Positions 25,362-33,295 of a stretch of 41,327 nt of DNA are shown piece by piece. The DNA is from Ectopseudomonas composti (GTDB taxonomy: Bacteria; Pseudomonadota; Gammaproteobacteria; Pseudomonadales; Pseudomonadaceae), in NCBI RefSeq assembly GCF_900115475.1, contig NZ_FOWP01000018.1:63841-105167 (forward strand), given 5' to 3'. Under the pieces are notes generated by a model. That model saw nothing but the letters and a program-made list of their open reading frames with translations. It was not told where the DNA came from and ran no database searches. Position numbers and translations under genes: made by a program. Every line of letters begins with the position of its first letter. The stretch's first letter is position 1.

Positions 25362-26549
25362 ATGCTGTCGGGAATCAGCGCCCTGCTCGGCGCCATCAGC
25401 GCGCTCGAACGCGATAACGGCCAGGCCGTGCTCGCCACCGTGGTCAAGGTCGAAGGCTCGGCCTACCGCCGCCCCGGCGCGCGCATGCTGATCCCGCTCT
25501 ACGGCGGCACCGTGGGCACCATCAGTGGCGGCTGCCTGGAGTCCGAGGTAGCGAAGAAGGCCTGGTGGCTGACCGATGGCGGCGACGCCGTGATCCGCCG
25601 CTACAGCACGGCCACCCAGGACGACGATGACGATCAGGACGCCGCGCTGACCTTCGGCCTCGGCTGCAACGGCACCGTGCACGTATTGCTCGAACGCCAC
25701 AGCGCGGAAAAGCCGCTGGCGGTGCTCGAGTTGCTGCGCCAGGTGCGCGAAAGCGGCCAGGCCGGGGCGGTCGCCACGGTGATCGGCAGCTATCGCAACG
25801 CCCGTGTACGCGTGGGCGAGCGTCTGTATCTGCATCCATCACTGAGCGACGGCAGGCGCCTACTCGATTCCGCACTCGACGCCGAGGTTCGCGCCGATCT
25901 GCAACGAACCCTGACCGATGGCCGCTCCTCGCTGCGCAGCTACCGTGATGAGCGTGGCGAGATCGAGGTGTTCTGCGAATACCTGGCGCCGCAGCGACGC
26001 CTGGTGATCTTCGGTGCAGGGCATGATGCGCAGCCTCTGACGCACATGGCCAAGCTGCTGGACTGGCACGTCACCGTGGTCGATGGCCGCGCCCATTTCG
26101 CCCGCGCCGAACGCTTCCCCGACGCCGACGCCGTGCTGCAGGTCGATGCCCGTCCACCTTACGAGCTGCACACACTCACCGACGGCGCCATGGTGGCGAT
26201 CATGAGCCACAGCTACAGTCAGGATCGCCATTGGCTGGGCAGTGTATTGCAGGGCGCGCCTGCCTATATCGGCCAACTGGGGCCACTTGACCGCACCGAA
26301 CGCCTGCTGGACGAGATTCGCCAACACAGCACGCAGTTACCAGCGCTGGAGCGCCTGCACTACCCCATCGGCCTGGATATCGGTGGCGATACGCCGGAGA
26401 GCGTGGCCATGGCAATGCTCGCCGAGATGACAGCCGCCATTAACCAGCGCACAGGCGGCATGCTCAAGCATCGCCAGGCGGCGATACATACGCCAACGCC
26501 GCAGGGCTGCAGCGATATCGAGCCAGCGACCAGACTGACCGCCTCCTGA
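25362..26549 (+). CDS. XdhC/CoxI family molybdenum enzyme maturation factor
   Basis: A 395-residue XdhC-family protein. It has an N-terminal XdhC/CoxI domain (VLATVVKVEGSAYRRPGARMLI, then GTISGGCLESEVAKKAW) and a C-terminal Rossmann domain (RRLVIFGAGHDAQPLTHMAKLLDWHVTVVDGR). XdhC proteins bind and sulfurate the molybdenum cofactor and insert it into xanthine dehydrogenase-type enzymes. The convergent genes at 26901-29610 encode such an enzyme, which is the obvious client. GGGAG lies six bases before ATG 25362; the longer frame from 25137 overlaps pycR. It follows pycR by 71 bp on the same strand. Confidence 0.9.
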   Translation: MLSGISALLGAISALERDNGQAVLATVVKVEGSAYRRPGARMLIPLYGGTVGTISGGCLESEVAKKAWWLTDGGDAVIRRYSTATQDDDDDQDAALTFGLGCNGTVHVLLERHSAEKPLAVLELLRQVRESGQAGAVATVIGSYRNARVRVGERLYLHPSLSDGRRLLDSALDAEVRADLQRTLTDGRSSLRSYRDERGEIEVFCEYLAPQRRLVIFGAGHDAQPLTHMAKLLDWHVTVVDGRAHFARAERFPDADAVLQVDARPPYELHTLTDGAMVAIMSHSYSQDRHWLGSVLQGAPAYIGQLGPLDRTERLLDEIRQHSTQLPALERLHYPIGLDIGGDTPESVAMAMLAEMTAAINQRTGGMLKHRQAAIHTPTPQGCSDIEPATRLTAS

Positions 26550-26592
26550 GCAAAGCCCCGGATTGCATCCGGGCTACGGCCTGACACAGATT

Positions 26593-26620
26593 CGTAGGGT
26601 GGGCTAAAGCCCACCCTACG
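26593..26620. repeat. 28-bp palindromic repeat
   Basis: CGTAGGGTGGGCT at 26593-26605 and its exact complement at 26608-26620 enclose AA. It shares the CGTAGGGTGGG core with the elements at 3746 and 10186. It sits 44 bp after the XdhC-like gene and may also act as a terminator hairpin. Confidence 0.8.
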
Positions 26621-26624
26621 CACT

Positions 26625-26818
26625 GCATGGATGCGGGAGGTAGAGCGAAGCAGGATGCCAGAGCCGAGAGCGCCTCCTACACAGAGCGGCACCGTGCACC
26701 CTCCGGTCTACCGTCCGACACAGCCCCCGTAGGAGCGGCTTCAGCCGCGATCAATACTCAAAAAGCTCGCCGCTGCGACTGCACGGATGCAGGAGGTAGA
26801 GGAAGCAGGATGCCAGAG
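26625..26818. repeat. Imperfect direct repeat pair, about 38 bp
   Basis: Copies at 26625-26663 and 26781-26818 both read GCATGGATGC/GCACGGATGC followed by (G/A)GGAGGTAGAG and end GAAGCAGGATGCCAGAG. They differ by two substitutions and a one-base indel. No coding function is seen in 26550-26849, which is otherwise made of short repeats. Confidence 0.75.
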
Positions 26819-26843
26819 TTGTGGGAGGGGCTTTAGCCGCGAC
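26729..26843. repeat. Two Pseudomonas REP-type palindromes
   Basis: GTAGGAGCGGCTTCAGCCGC at 26729-26748 matches the classic Pseudomonas REP core (GGAGCGGCTT...AGCCGC), and a second variant, GTGGGAGGGGCTTTAGCCGC, lies at 26821-26840. Both are in the same orientation with the second copy of the direct repeat between them. REPs of this kind are mobilised by RAYT transposases elsewhere in the genome. Confidence 0.8.
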
Positions 26844-26849
26844 CGACTG

Positions 26850-26887
26850 AAACAAAACGCCCGAGCAATTGCCCAGGCGTTTTGTTT
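26850..26887. terminator. Bidirectional intrinsic terminator
   Basis: AAACAAAACGCC at 26850-26861 pairs with GGCGTTTTGTTT at 26876-26887. The A/T ends give a U-run on either strand, so the hairpin can stop transcription of both the XdhC-like gene (plus) and the molybdenum enzyme operon (minus), whose stop codon is 13 bp away. Confidence 0.85.
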
Positions 26888-26900
26888 ACCGCACCTGGCC

Positions 26901-29138
26901 TCAGGCCTTGATCTGCGCCGGGAACGGCAGCTTGCGCAGCCGCACACCGGTAGCCGCAAACAGGGCATTGGCCAAAGCCGGCGCCAGCGGCGGTACACCT
27001 GGCTCACCGACACCGGTCGGATTCACCGCCGACGGCACGATATGCACCTCGACCTTGGGCATTTCGTTCAGGCGCAGCACCTGGAAGTCGTGGAAGTTCG
27101 ATTGCTCGACCCGTCCTTCCTTCAAGGTAATCGCGCTGTGCCGGGCTGCCGCCAGAGCGAAGCCAATGCCGCCTTCCATCTGCGCCTTGATCACATCCGG
27201 GTTGATGGCGATGCCACAGTCCACGGCGCATACCACACGATCCAGGCGATAGCTGCCATCGGCCTTCACCGTGACCTCGGCCACCTGCGCCACGAACGAG
27301 CCGAACGACTCGTGCACAGCAATGCCACGTCCGCGCTTCTCGCCCTCGGCACCAGCCGCCAGCGGCTTGTCCCAGCCGGCCTGCTTGGCGGCCAGCTCCA
27401 GCGCACCGCGGTGGCGCGGATGGCTTTCCAGCAGCGCATGACGGAAGGCGTAAGGGTCCTGGCCTGCAGCGACGGCGGCCTCGTCGATCATGGTTTCGGC
27501 GACGTAACCGGTGTGGGTATGCCCCACCGAGCGCCACCAGAGCACCGGCACCTTGATATTGGTCGGCGTGCTCAGCTCCACCTGCAGGTTGGGCACCGCG
27601 TAGGACAGGTTGGAAATACCCTCGACGGAAGTGTGGTCGACCCCCTCCTTGACCAGGAACGGCTCCATCGAGGTGCCGGCAATAATCGACTGACCGACGA
27701 TACGGTTGTGCCAGGCCTGCAGTTTGCCGCCCTCGTCCAGGCCGATGCGCACGCGGTGCAGGTACAGCGGCCGGAAATAACCACCACGGGTATCGTCCTC
27801 GCGCGTCCAAACCATTTTCACCGGTGCATCCACGCCCTTGTCACGCGCGGCCTTGCTGATCGCCACCGCCTCCAGCAGATAATCCGACACCGAACCGGCG
27901 CGGCGACCGAAGCTGCCGCCGGCATACAGCTGAGTCAGCGAAACCTGCTCGGGCGTCAGCCCCAGGTAACCACTGATGATGGCCTGGTCGACGGTCTGGA
28001 ACTGCTCGCCGTTCCAGATTTCGCAGCGGTCGCTGGACAGCTTGACCAGGCAGTTCATCGGCTCCATCGCCGCGTGCGCCAGGTAGGGGAATTCGTAGTC
28101 GGCCTCTACGGTTTTAGCCGCCTGGGCCAACGCCGCATCGGTATCACCCTTGCTCGCCGCCGGTAGACCTGGCTTGCTCGCGCTGTCGCGGTATTGCGCA
28201 AAAATCTCCTCGCTGCCGAGGGTGAAGGCCTGGCTCTCGTCCCACTCGATCACCAGCGCATCGCGGCCCTGGCGCGCTGCCCAGGTGTTCTTCGCCAACA
28301 CGGCGACGCCCGAACGACCGTGAGGCAGGTCGCGAAACTCCACCACCTCGACCACATCGCGCACGGCCTTGGCCTTGCTGCTGTCGACCGAGCGCGGCAC
28401 ACCGCCAAAGCGCGGCGGATAGGCGACCATGGCCACCAGCATGCCGGGCAGCTTGAAGTCCTGGGTGAAGATGGCGCTGCCATCGGTTTTGCCCGGGCTG
28501 TCCTTGCGCCGCAGCTCGAGCTTGCCGATCAGCTTGAAGTCCTTGGGGTCCTTGAGCTGCACCTGCTCGGGCACCGGTAGCGAGGCCGCTGCCTCGACCA
28601 GCTCACCGAAGCCGGCGCTACGACCGGAACCGGCGTGGCTGACCACACCCTTGTCGACGCTGGTCTCACTCACCGGTACGGCCCAACGCTGCGCAGCGGC
28701 TGCCACCAGCATGGCCTTGGCGGTGGCCCCGGCATTGCGCATCTGCTCCCAGGAGTTGGCCATGGCAGTGCTGCCGCCGGTGCCCTGCATGGGGCCGAAG
28801 GCGAGGTTGTTGTAGCGCTTCACATCGGCCGGCGCGCCTTCGACGCGCACCTTGTCCCAGTCGGCATCCAGCTCTTCGGCGAGCAAGGTGGCCAGGCCGG
28901 TGTAGCTGCCCTGGCCCATCTCCAGGTGTTTGGCCAGCACGGTCACGCTGCCGTCGAGGTCGATACGCACGAAGGCGTTCGGCTCCAGCGGGCCACCTGC
29001 GGCCAGCGCGTCCATGCCACGCAGCAGCGGCGCGAAGAAGATGCCCAGAGCCAGGCCGCCGGTGCCCTTGAGCAGGGTGCGACGGCTGACGTTGAGAATG
29101 CCGCGCGTGGCGCTATCGGGGGTTTCGATCTTGCCCAT
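26901..29138 (-). CDS. Molybdopterin-binding large subunit, isoquinoline oxidoreductase (IorB)-like, Tat-exported
   Basis: A 745-residue xanthine dehydrogenase-family large subunit. A Tat signal is clear: VSRRTLLKG with the arginines at 19-20, then a hydrophobic stretch to about residue 47, predicting periplasmic location. The cofactor domains show LAKHLEMGQGSYTGLATLLAEEL, YAGGSFGRRAG and the C-terminal GVGEPGVPPLAPALANAL, whose glutamate is the expected base. Size and pairing with a 152-residue iron-sulfur subunit match IorAB (isoquinoline 1-oxidoreductase) and related aldehyde dehydrogenases. The substrate is unknown. ATG 29138 has GAGGAG upstream and lies 13 bp after the small-subunit stop. 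No FAD subunit or cytochrome gene is beside it. Confidence 0.9.
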   Translation of the reverse strand: MGKIETPDSATRGILNVSRRTLLKGTGGLALGIFFAPLLRGMDALAAGGPLEPNAFVRIDLDGSVTVLAKHLEMGQGSYTGLATLLAEELDADWDKVRVEGAPADVKRYNNLAFGPMQGTGGSTAMANSWEQMRNAGATAKAMLVAAAAQRWAVPVSETSVDKGVVSHAGSGRSAGFGELVEAAASLPVPEQVQLKDPKDFKLIGKLELRRKDSPGKTDGSAIFTQDFKLPGMLVAMVAYPPRFGGVPRSVDSSKAKAVRDVVEVVEFRDLPHGRSGVAVLAKNTWAARQGRDALVIEWDESQAFTLGSEEIFAQYRDSASKPGLPAASKGDTDAALAQAAKTVEADYEFPYLAHAAMEPMNCLVKLSSDRCEIWNGEQFQTVDQAIISGYLGLTPEQVSLTQLYAGGSFGRRAGSVSDYLLEAVAISKAARDKGVDAPVKMVWTREDDTRGGYFRPLYLHRVRIGLDEGGKLQAWHNRIVGQSIIAGTSMEPFLVKEGVDHTSVEGISNLSYAVPNLQVELSTPTNIKVPVLWWRSVGHTHTGYVAETMIDEAAVAAGQDPYAFRHALLESHPRHRGALELAAKQAGWDKPLAAGAEGEKRGRGIAVHESFGSFVAQVAEVTVKADGSYRLDRVVCAVDCGIAINPDVIKAQMEGGIGFALAAARHSAITLKEGRVEQSNFHDFQVLRLNEMPKVEVHIVPSAVNPTGVGEPGVPPLAPALANALFAATGVRLRKLPFPAQIKA

Positions 29139-29151
29139 GATTCGATTCTCC

Positions 29152-29610
29152 TCAGGCCAGTTGGCCAGCCGCTTCGTGGATCGCGGCGCGAATCCGCACA
29201 TAGGTGGCGCAACGGCAGATGTTGCCGCTCATGGCCGCATCGATATCGGCATCGCTCGGCGCCTTGTTGCTGCTCAGCAGCGCTGTCGCCGCCATGATCT
29301 GCCCGGACTGGCAGTAGCCGCACTGCACCACGTCCAGTTGCCGCCAGGCGTCCTGAACCACCTTGCCCACGGCGTCTTCACCAACCGCTTCGATGGTGCT
29401 GATGCGCTTGCCGGCCACCGCCGATACCGGGGTCACGCAGGACCGCGTCGGCTGACCTTCGACATTCACCGTGCAGGCGCCGCACAGGGCCATGCCACAG
29501 CCGTACTTGGTGCCGGTGAGATTGGCAACGTCACGCAATGCCCAGAGCAGCGGCATATCGTCGGCCACGTCCAGCTCGTGGTCCTTACCATTGAGATTCA
29601 GGGTAATCAT
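29152..29610 (-). CDS. 2Fe-2S small subunit of the molybdenum hydroxylase, IorA-like
   Basis: A 152-residue electron-transfer subunit with two [2Fe-2S] clusters. The plant-ferredoxin type cluster uses Cys38, Cys43, Cys46 and Cys58 (YGCGMALCGACTV, then RSC); the second uses Cys97, Cys100, Cys132 and Cys134 (QCGYCQSGQ and NICRC). All eight cysteines are present. The start ATG 29610 follows AAGGTGG; the longer frame from 29916 is not conserved in the family. It carries no signal peptide and would be co-exported with the Tat-bearing large subunit, as in related enzymes. It is first in the two-gene operon. Confidence 0.93.
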   Translation of the reverse strand: MITLNLNGKDHELDVADDMPLLWALRDVANLTGTKYGCGMALCGACTVNVEGQPTRSCVTPVSAVAGKRISTIEAVGEDAVGKVVQDAWRQLDVVQCGYCQSGQIMAATALLSSNKAPSDADIDAAMSGNICRCATYVRIRAAIHEAAGQLA

Positions 29611-29787
29611 GGTCTGCCCACCTTGTTTGATGGTGTCTGAGTATTCTCGCCAGGCACGCCGGCGCTCACGGTCAGGCCCACATATAAGGAGCCAAGCCAT
29701 CACTGTAGTGGGCAACAAGCGTGGTGTCGTTGCCCTGCGATGAGATCGGCAGAACCGGGCAACAAGTTCGTAGAATCGGGCAAGCTC

Positions 29788-29813
29788 GCGGCCCTGCTCG
29801 CCGGCAGGGCCGC
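29788..29813. terminator. Perfect GC-rich hairpin
   Basis: GCGGCCCTGC at 29788-29797 pairs with GCAGGGCCGC at 29804-29813 around six bases, 9 bp past the stop of the small gene at 29823. The minus strand lacks a U-run after the stem, so termination would be weak or factor-assisted. The rest of 29611-29822 holds nothing I recognise apart from the promoter region expected for the IorA-like gene. Confidence 0.5.
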
Positions 29814-29822
29814 AAAAGCAGG

Positions 29823-30035
29823 TCAGGCGGCGCGGCGCGAAGTAGGCTCGGCGTGCGGCAGGTAGCCAGCGGGCGCCAGCTCGGGGAAGTCGGCAAGTTC
29901 GCGTTGCAACTGGCACTGCTCGGCATAGTGTTCGATGGCCCGGCGATAGGCCATGCGGCGCTGGTCTTGGAGTTTGCGCCGGGTCTTGGCATCAGGTTGG
30001 TCGTGCAGGTGCGCGTCATCGAAGATACGAGGCAT
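29823..30035 (-). CDS. Small basic protein, possible PA3496 family envelope integrity protein
   Basis: A 70-residue protein rich in Arg, Gln and Glu, with the core KTRRKLQDQRRMAYRRAIEHYAEQ and an ELADFPEL segment. This resembles the short Pseudomonas PA3496 family, annotated as putative envelope integrity proteins, but the match is from memory and the function is not established. It has no signal peptide or membrane segment and is predicted mostly helical. GGGAG lies seven bases before ATG 30035, so it is likely translated. The gene stands alone between the molybdenum enzyme operon and the lipoprotein gene. Confidence 0.6.
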   Translation of the reverse strand: MPRIFDDAHLHDQPDAKTRRKLQDQRRMAYRRAIEHYAEQCQLQRELADFPELAPAGYLPHAEPTSRRAA

Positions 30036-30104
30036 CTCGGTTCTCCCGGAACGAGGACTGGAGTACCCAGCTTCGCTCGGGGAGATGACGCTTTGACGGC
30101 AGCG

Positions 30105-30416
30105 CTATGAAGCCTCGGTGACGTTAGGCAACTCGCCCGACTCGACCTTCTTCGACTTTCGACGGTTGTGCACGCGCGTAGCGTCGACCGGCAACAGCAG
30201 CGTATCCAGCGCAGCGTCAATCGGCAGGGAAACCATCAATGCTGGACAAGCCAGGAACATCCAGCACCAGCCATCGCCGGCAGCATCCACTGCGAACTTG
30301 GTCGCTGGATACAGCTCGACCTGTCTGTCAGCATCCATGCGGGAGAAAAAAGTGCTGCAACCGGCCAAGAGAACGATCAACGCAATCAGCCCGGCGCTTT
30401 CCATTAAACGCTTCAT
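30105..30416 (-). CDS. YceK/YidQ family lipoprotein (DUF1375)
   Basis: A 103-residue lipoprotein: N-terminal basic residues, hydrophobic stretch LIALIVLLAGC with the lipidated Cys20, then a short domain with the family's YPATKFAVDAA and ACPALMVSLPIDAALDTLLLPVD segments. The latter is the YceK/YidQ signature, in which a P-x-D-A-x-D-T-LLLP-x-D end is conserved. Function is unknown; the location is probably outer or inner membrane facing the periplasm. It lies 16 bp downstream of rccR on the same strand and may be part of its transcript. Confidence 0.82.
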   Translation of the reverse strand: MKRLMESAGLIALIVLLAGCSTFFSRMDADRQVELYPATKFAVDAAGDGWCWMFLACPALMVSLPIDAALDTLLLPVDATRVHNRRKSKKVESGELPNVTEAS

Positions 30417-30432
30417 CCCTGAAGACTCCTAC

Positions 30433-31299
30433 TCAATCCTCGCTGTTACGCAGCGACTTGGGCGACAGACGCAAGCTGCGCAGGCTGCGCTTGACGCTCT
30501 TGAGGTGGTTGACCAGGCTCGGCCCGCGCGCCATGGCCACGCCCATGGCCAGCACGTCGATCACCACCAGGTGGGCGATGCGCGAGGTCAGTGGCGTGTA
30601 GATCTCGGTGTCTTCCTGCACGTCGATGGCCAGGTTGACGGTCGACAGTTCCGCCAGCGGGGTCTGGCTCGGGCACAAGGTGATCAGGCTGGCGCCGGAC
30701 TCACGCACCAGGTTGGCAGAGATCAGCAGGTCCTTGGAGCGCCCCGACTGGGAAATGCAGACCGCCACGTCGCCCGGCTGCAGGGTCACCGCGCTCATCG
30801 CCTGCATGTGCGGGTCGGAATAGGCGGCGGCATTAAGCAGCAGGCGGAAGAATTTGTGCTGGGCATCGGCAGCCACCGCACCGGACGCACCGAAGCCATA
30901 GAACTCCACACGCTGCGCATTCGAGCAGGCGACGATAGCGCGCTGCAGTGCCTCGGGGTCGAGCTTCTCGCGCACCTCCATCAGCGTATGCAGGGTGGTG
31001 TCGAAGATCTTCAGGCTGAAGTCAGAGACCGAGTCATCCTCATGAATGGCGAACTGACCAAAGCTGGCACCAGCGGCCAGGCTCTGCGCCAGCTTCAGCT
31101 TGAGATCCTGGAAGCCACTGCAACCAATGGCGCGGCAAAAACGCACGATGGTCGGCTCGCTGATGCCCACGCTATGCGCCAGCTCGGCCATCGAGCTGTG
31201 CATCACCGATGCAGGATCGAGCAAGACGTGATCGGCCACCTTGAGCTCGGACTTGCGCAGCAGGTGGCGCGACTGGGCGATGTGTTGCAACAGATTCAC
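30433..31299 (-). CDS. rccR: RpiR/MurR family regulator RccR (HexR paralogue)
   Basis: A 288-residue regulator with an N-terminal RpiR helix-turn-helix (SMAELAHSVGISEPTIVRFCRAIGCSGFQDLKLKLAQSLA) and a C-terminal SIS sugar-phosphate domain (VEFYGFGASGAVAADAQHKFF, VAVCISQSGRSKDLL). It resembles HexR but matches better, by sequence and by its place beside pycR and a zwf, the P. aeruginosa PA5438/P. fluorescens RccR protein, which senses KDPG and controls gluconeogenic, glyoxylate-shunt and pyruvate genes. The start is GTG at 31299 with a weak ribosome binding site. It is divergent from zwf across 270 bp that contain a candidate operator. Confidence 0.85.
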   Translation of the reverse strand: MNLLQHIAQSRHLLRKSELKVADHVLLDPASVMHSSMAELAHSVGISEPTIVRFCRAIGCSGFQDLKLKLAQSLAAGASFGQFAIHEDDSVSDFSLKIFDTTLHTLMEVREKLDPEALQRAIVACSNAQRVEFYGFGASGAVAADAQHKFFRLLLNAAAYSDPHMQAMSAVTLQPGDVAVCISQSGRSKDLLISANLVRESGASLITLCPSQTPLAELSTVNLAIDVQEDTEIYTPLTSRIAHLVVIDVLAMGVAMARGPSLVNHLKSVKRSLRSLRLSPKSLRNSED

Positions 31300-31378
31300 G
31301 GAGATAGGCTCTATGCAGAAAAGGGTCTACCGCGGCACCCGGCGGTTCATAGCTCGGTTATGATCGGCGGACGGCGGT

Positions 31379-31404
31379 TGTAGTGACCTTGTAGTTATAC
31401 TACA
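31379..31404. promoter_or_regulatory. Candidate RccR operator between rccR and zwf
   Basis: TGTAGTTATACTACA at 31390-31404 is an exact palindrome, preceded by another TGTAGT half-site at 31379-31384, 11 bp (one helical turn) away. I recall TGTAGT half-sites for RccR, distinct from the TTGT-N-ACAA sites of HexR. The location between rccR and zwf fits auto- and cross-regulation. The rest of 31300-31569 shows no gene. Confidence 0.6.
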
Positions 31405-31569
31405 TAGCTCGTCGCCGCGCACCGCCAAGCGGCTGCCAATTCGCTGAACGAACTTTCAGGCATGCCCGCGTGCCGAAGCACACAGGCATCTTCGAGGACG
31501 TTTTCGCTCCTCTCTCATGCAAACGCAGGCCGCTTGCAATGGCCTGCCACAACGAGTCGGAGTCTTCCC

Positions 31570-33012
31570 TTGAGCATCCCCTGCGACATGCTGGTCTTCG
31601 GTGGTACGGGCGACCTGGCCCTGCACAAGCTGCTGCCAGCGCTCTATCACCTGCACCGAGAAGGGCGCTTGCACGCCGATGTGCGCATCCTCGCCCTGGC
31701 CCGCAGCAGTCACACTCGCGAATCCTACCAGGCGCTGGCCGAACGGCACTGCCGCGCCCAGGTCGCCCGCGTCGACTTCGTCAACGAGACCTGGGCCAGC
31801 TTCGCCGCACGCCTCGACTACTTCGCCATGGATGCCGCACAGAGCGCCGACTTCGGCCGCCTGGCCAAACGCCTGGGGCGTGATGACGAGCGCGTGCGGG
31901 TCTACTACCTGGCCACCGCCCCGAGCCTGTTCGAGGACATCGCCGCACACCTGGCCAACGCAGGCCTGGCAGGCCCGGCGGCACGCATCGTGCTGGAAAA
32001 GCCCATCGGCCACTCGCTGGATTCGGCCCGCGCGATCAATGCTGCCATCGGCGCCGTATTCGACGAAGCGCGGGTGTTTCGCATCGATCACTACCTGGGC
32101 AAGGAAACCGTGCAGAACCTGATGGCGCTGCGCTTTGCCAACGCCCTGTTCGAGCCGGTGTGGCGCGCCGGGCATATCGATCACGTGCAGATCAGCGTGT
32201 GCGAAACCCTTGGCGTGGAGAACCGCGGCAGCTACTACGACAAAGCCGGCGCCATGCGCGACATGATCCAGAACCACCTGCTGCAACTGCTCTGCCTGGT
32301 GGCCATGGAAGCGCCGGTGCGCTTCGACGCCGAAGCGGTGCGCAACGAAAAGGTGAAGATCCTCGAAGCGCTGAAACCCATCAGCGGCCTCGACGTGCAG
32401 GACAAGACCGTGCGCGGCCAGTACACCGCTGGCAAGATCGGTGGCCACGACGTGCCCGCCTACTATTTCGAGAAGAACGTCGACAACGACAGCGATACCG
32501 AAACCTTCGTCGCCGTGCAGGTGGAGATCGACAACTGGCGCTGGGCCGGCGTGCCCTTCTACCTGCGCACCGGCAAGCGCCTGGCGAAGAAGGCCTCGGA
32601 GATTCTCATCCAGTTCAAGCCAGTGCCGCACCGCCTGTTCAATGGCGGCGAAGCCAACCAATTGCTGATCCGCCTACAGCCGGAAGAGCGCATCAGCCTG
32701 CAGCTGATGGCCAAGAACCCCGGCAAGGGCATGCACCTGAAACCGGTGGAGCTGGACCTCAACCTGGCCAACGCCTTCAACCAACAACGCCGCTGGGACG
32801 CATACGAGCGCCTACTGCTCGACGTGATCGAAGGCGACTCCACGCTGTTCATGCGCCGTGATGAAGTGGAAGCGGCCTGGCAGTGGGTCGACCCGATCCT
32901 GCAGGGCTGGCACCAGCACTACCAGAGCCCACGGCCTTACCCGGCCGGCAGCGATGGGCCGGAGCAACTGCAGCACCTGCTGGAGCGCCACGGCCGGCAT
33001 TGGGCGGAGTGA
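31570..33012 (+). CDS. zwf: Glucose-6-phosphate 1-dehydrogenase
   Basis: A 480-residue enzyme oxidising glucose 6-phosphate to 6-phosphogluconolactone with NAD(P), the entry to the Entner-Doudoroff and pentose-phosphate routes. The nucleotide-binding motif is LVFGGTGDLALHKLLPALYHL, the substrate and catalytic segment is RIDHYLGKETVQNL, and EKPIGHSL and LRTGKRLAKK are conserved. The start is a rare TTG at 31570 with GGAG seven bases upstream; the ATG at 31462 is far outside the homologous region. It is the PA5439/zwfC-type paralogue beside rccR rather than the copy next to edd-glk. Confidence 0.93.
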   Translation: MSIPCDMLVFGGTGDLALHKLLPALYHLHREGRLHADVRILALARSSHTRESYQALAERHCRAQVARVDFVNETWASFAARLDYFAMDAAQSADFGRLAKRLGRDDERVRVYYLATAPSLFEDIAAHLANAGLAGPAARIVLEKPIGHSLDSARAINAAIGAVFDEARVFRIDHYLGKETVQNLMALRFANALFEPVWRAGHIDHVQISVCETLGVENRGSYYDKAGAMRDMIQNHLLQLLCLVAMEAPVRFDAEAVRNEKVKILEALKPISGLDVQDKTVRGQYTAGKIGGHDVPAYYFEKNVDNDSDTETFVAVQVEIDNWRWAGVPFYLRTGKRLAKKASEILIQFKPVPHRLFNGGEANQLLIRLQPEERISLQLMAKNPGKGMHLKPVELDLNLANAFNQQRRWDAYERLLLDVIEGDSTLFMRRDEVEAAWQWVDPILQGWHQHYQSPRPYPAGSDGPEQLQHLLERHGRHWAE

Positions 33013-33099
33013 TCCGCCTGGCAACTTCTTGCACAGCCCTCTGTGGATAAAGCACCACTCGACGAGCCGTATGCCAGTAGACACGGGACCTTCAGCAGG

Positions 33100-33141
33100 C
33101 TGCGCAACAACCTGCACAACACTGCGCAACTTATTGCGCAG
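33100..33141. promoter_or_regulatory. Enhancer-like repeats upstream of hcp
   Basis: CTGCGCAAC occurs at 33100-33108 and 33122-33130, with CTGCACAAC at 33112-33120. The last copy is also half of an exact palindrome CTGCGCAA-CTTA-TTGCGCAG at 33122-33141. The block lies about 85-125 bp before the sigma-54 promoter, the normal place for an activator of the enhancer-binding type such as VasH/Sfa. The binder is inferred. Confidence 0.5.
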
Positions 33142-33224
33142 CTTAGCGTGATCCACCACTCACAGTGACCACAAAACCAAGACTGGTCACGCTAACTATA
33201 TGTTTTAATTAAATTTAAAAATTA

Positions 33225-33240
33225 TGGCATGCCGCTCGCT
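33225..33240 (+). promoter_or_regulatory. Sigma-54 promoter of the hcp island
   Basis: TGGCATGCCGCTCGCT at 33225-33240 has the invariant GG and GC separated by ten bases and matches TGGCAYR-N4-TTGCW except for one base of the -12 element. It is preceded by an extreme A/T tract at 33201-33224 (one G/C in 24), and lies 55 bp before the hcp start. RpoN control of hcp is common in T6SS clusters. Confidence 0.7.
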
Positions 33241-33295
33241 ATAGACCTGGCTCCCGGATCGATCACGATCCATGACCCAGGCAAGGAGAGCACTC

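Noticed and set aside
26787..28166. 459-codon plus-strand frame opposite the IorB-like gene
   Set aside because: Antisense of a well-conserved molybdenum enzyme, and it starts inside REP repeats.
30433..31299. Calling the RpiR regulator HexR
   Set aside because: The sequence differs from HexR as I know it (different N-terminus and C-terminal tail), and the neighbours pycR and zwf match the PA5438/RccR locus, whereas hexR lies beside edd/glk-type genes.
33042..33050. Perfect DnaA box (complement of TTATCCACA) after zwf
   Set aside because: A single box is expected by chance about once per 130 kb; no box cluster, AT-rich unwinding region or dnaA gene is present, so no origin is claimed.
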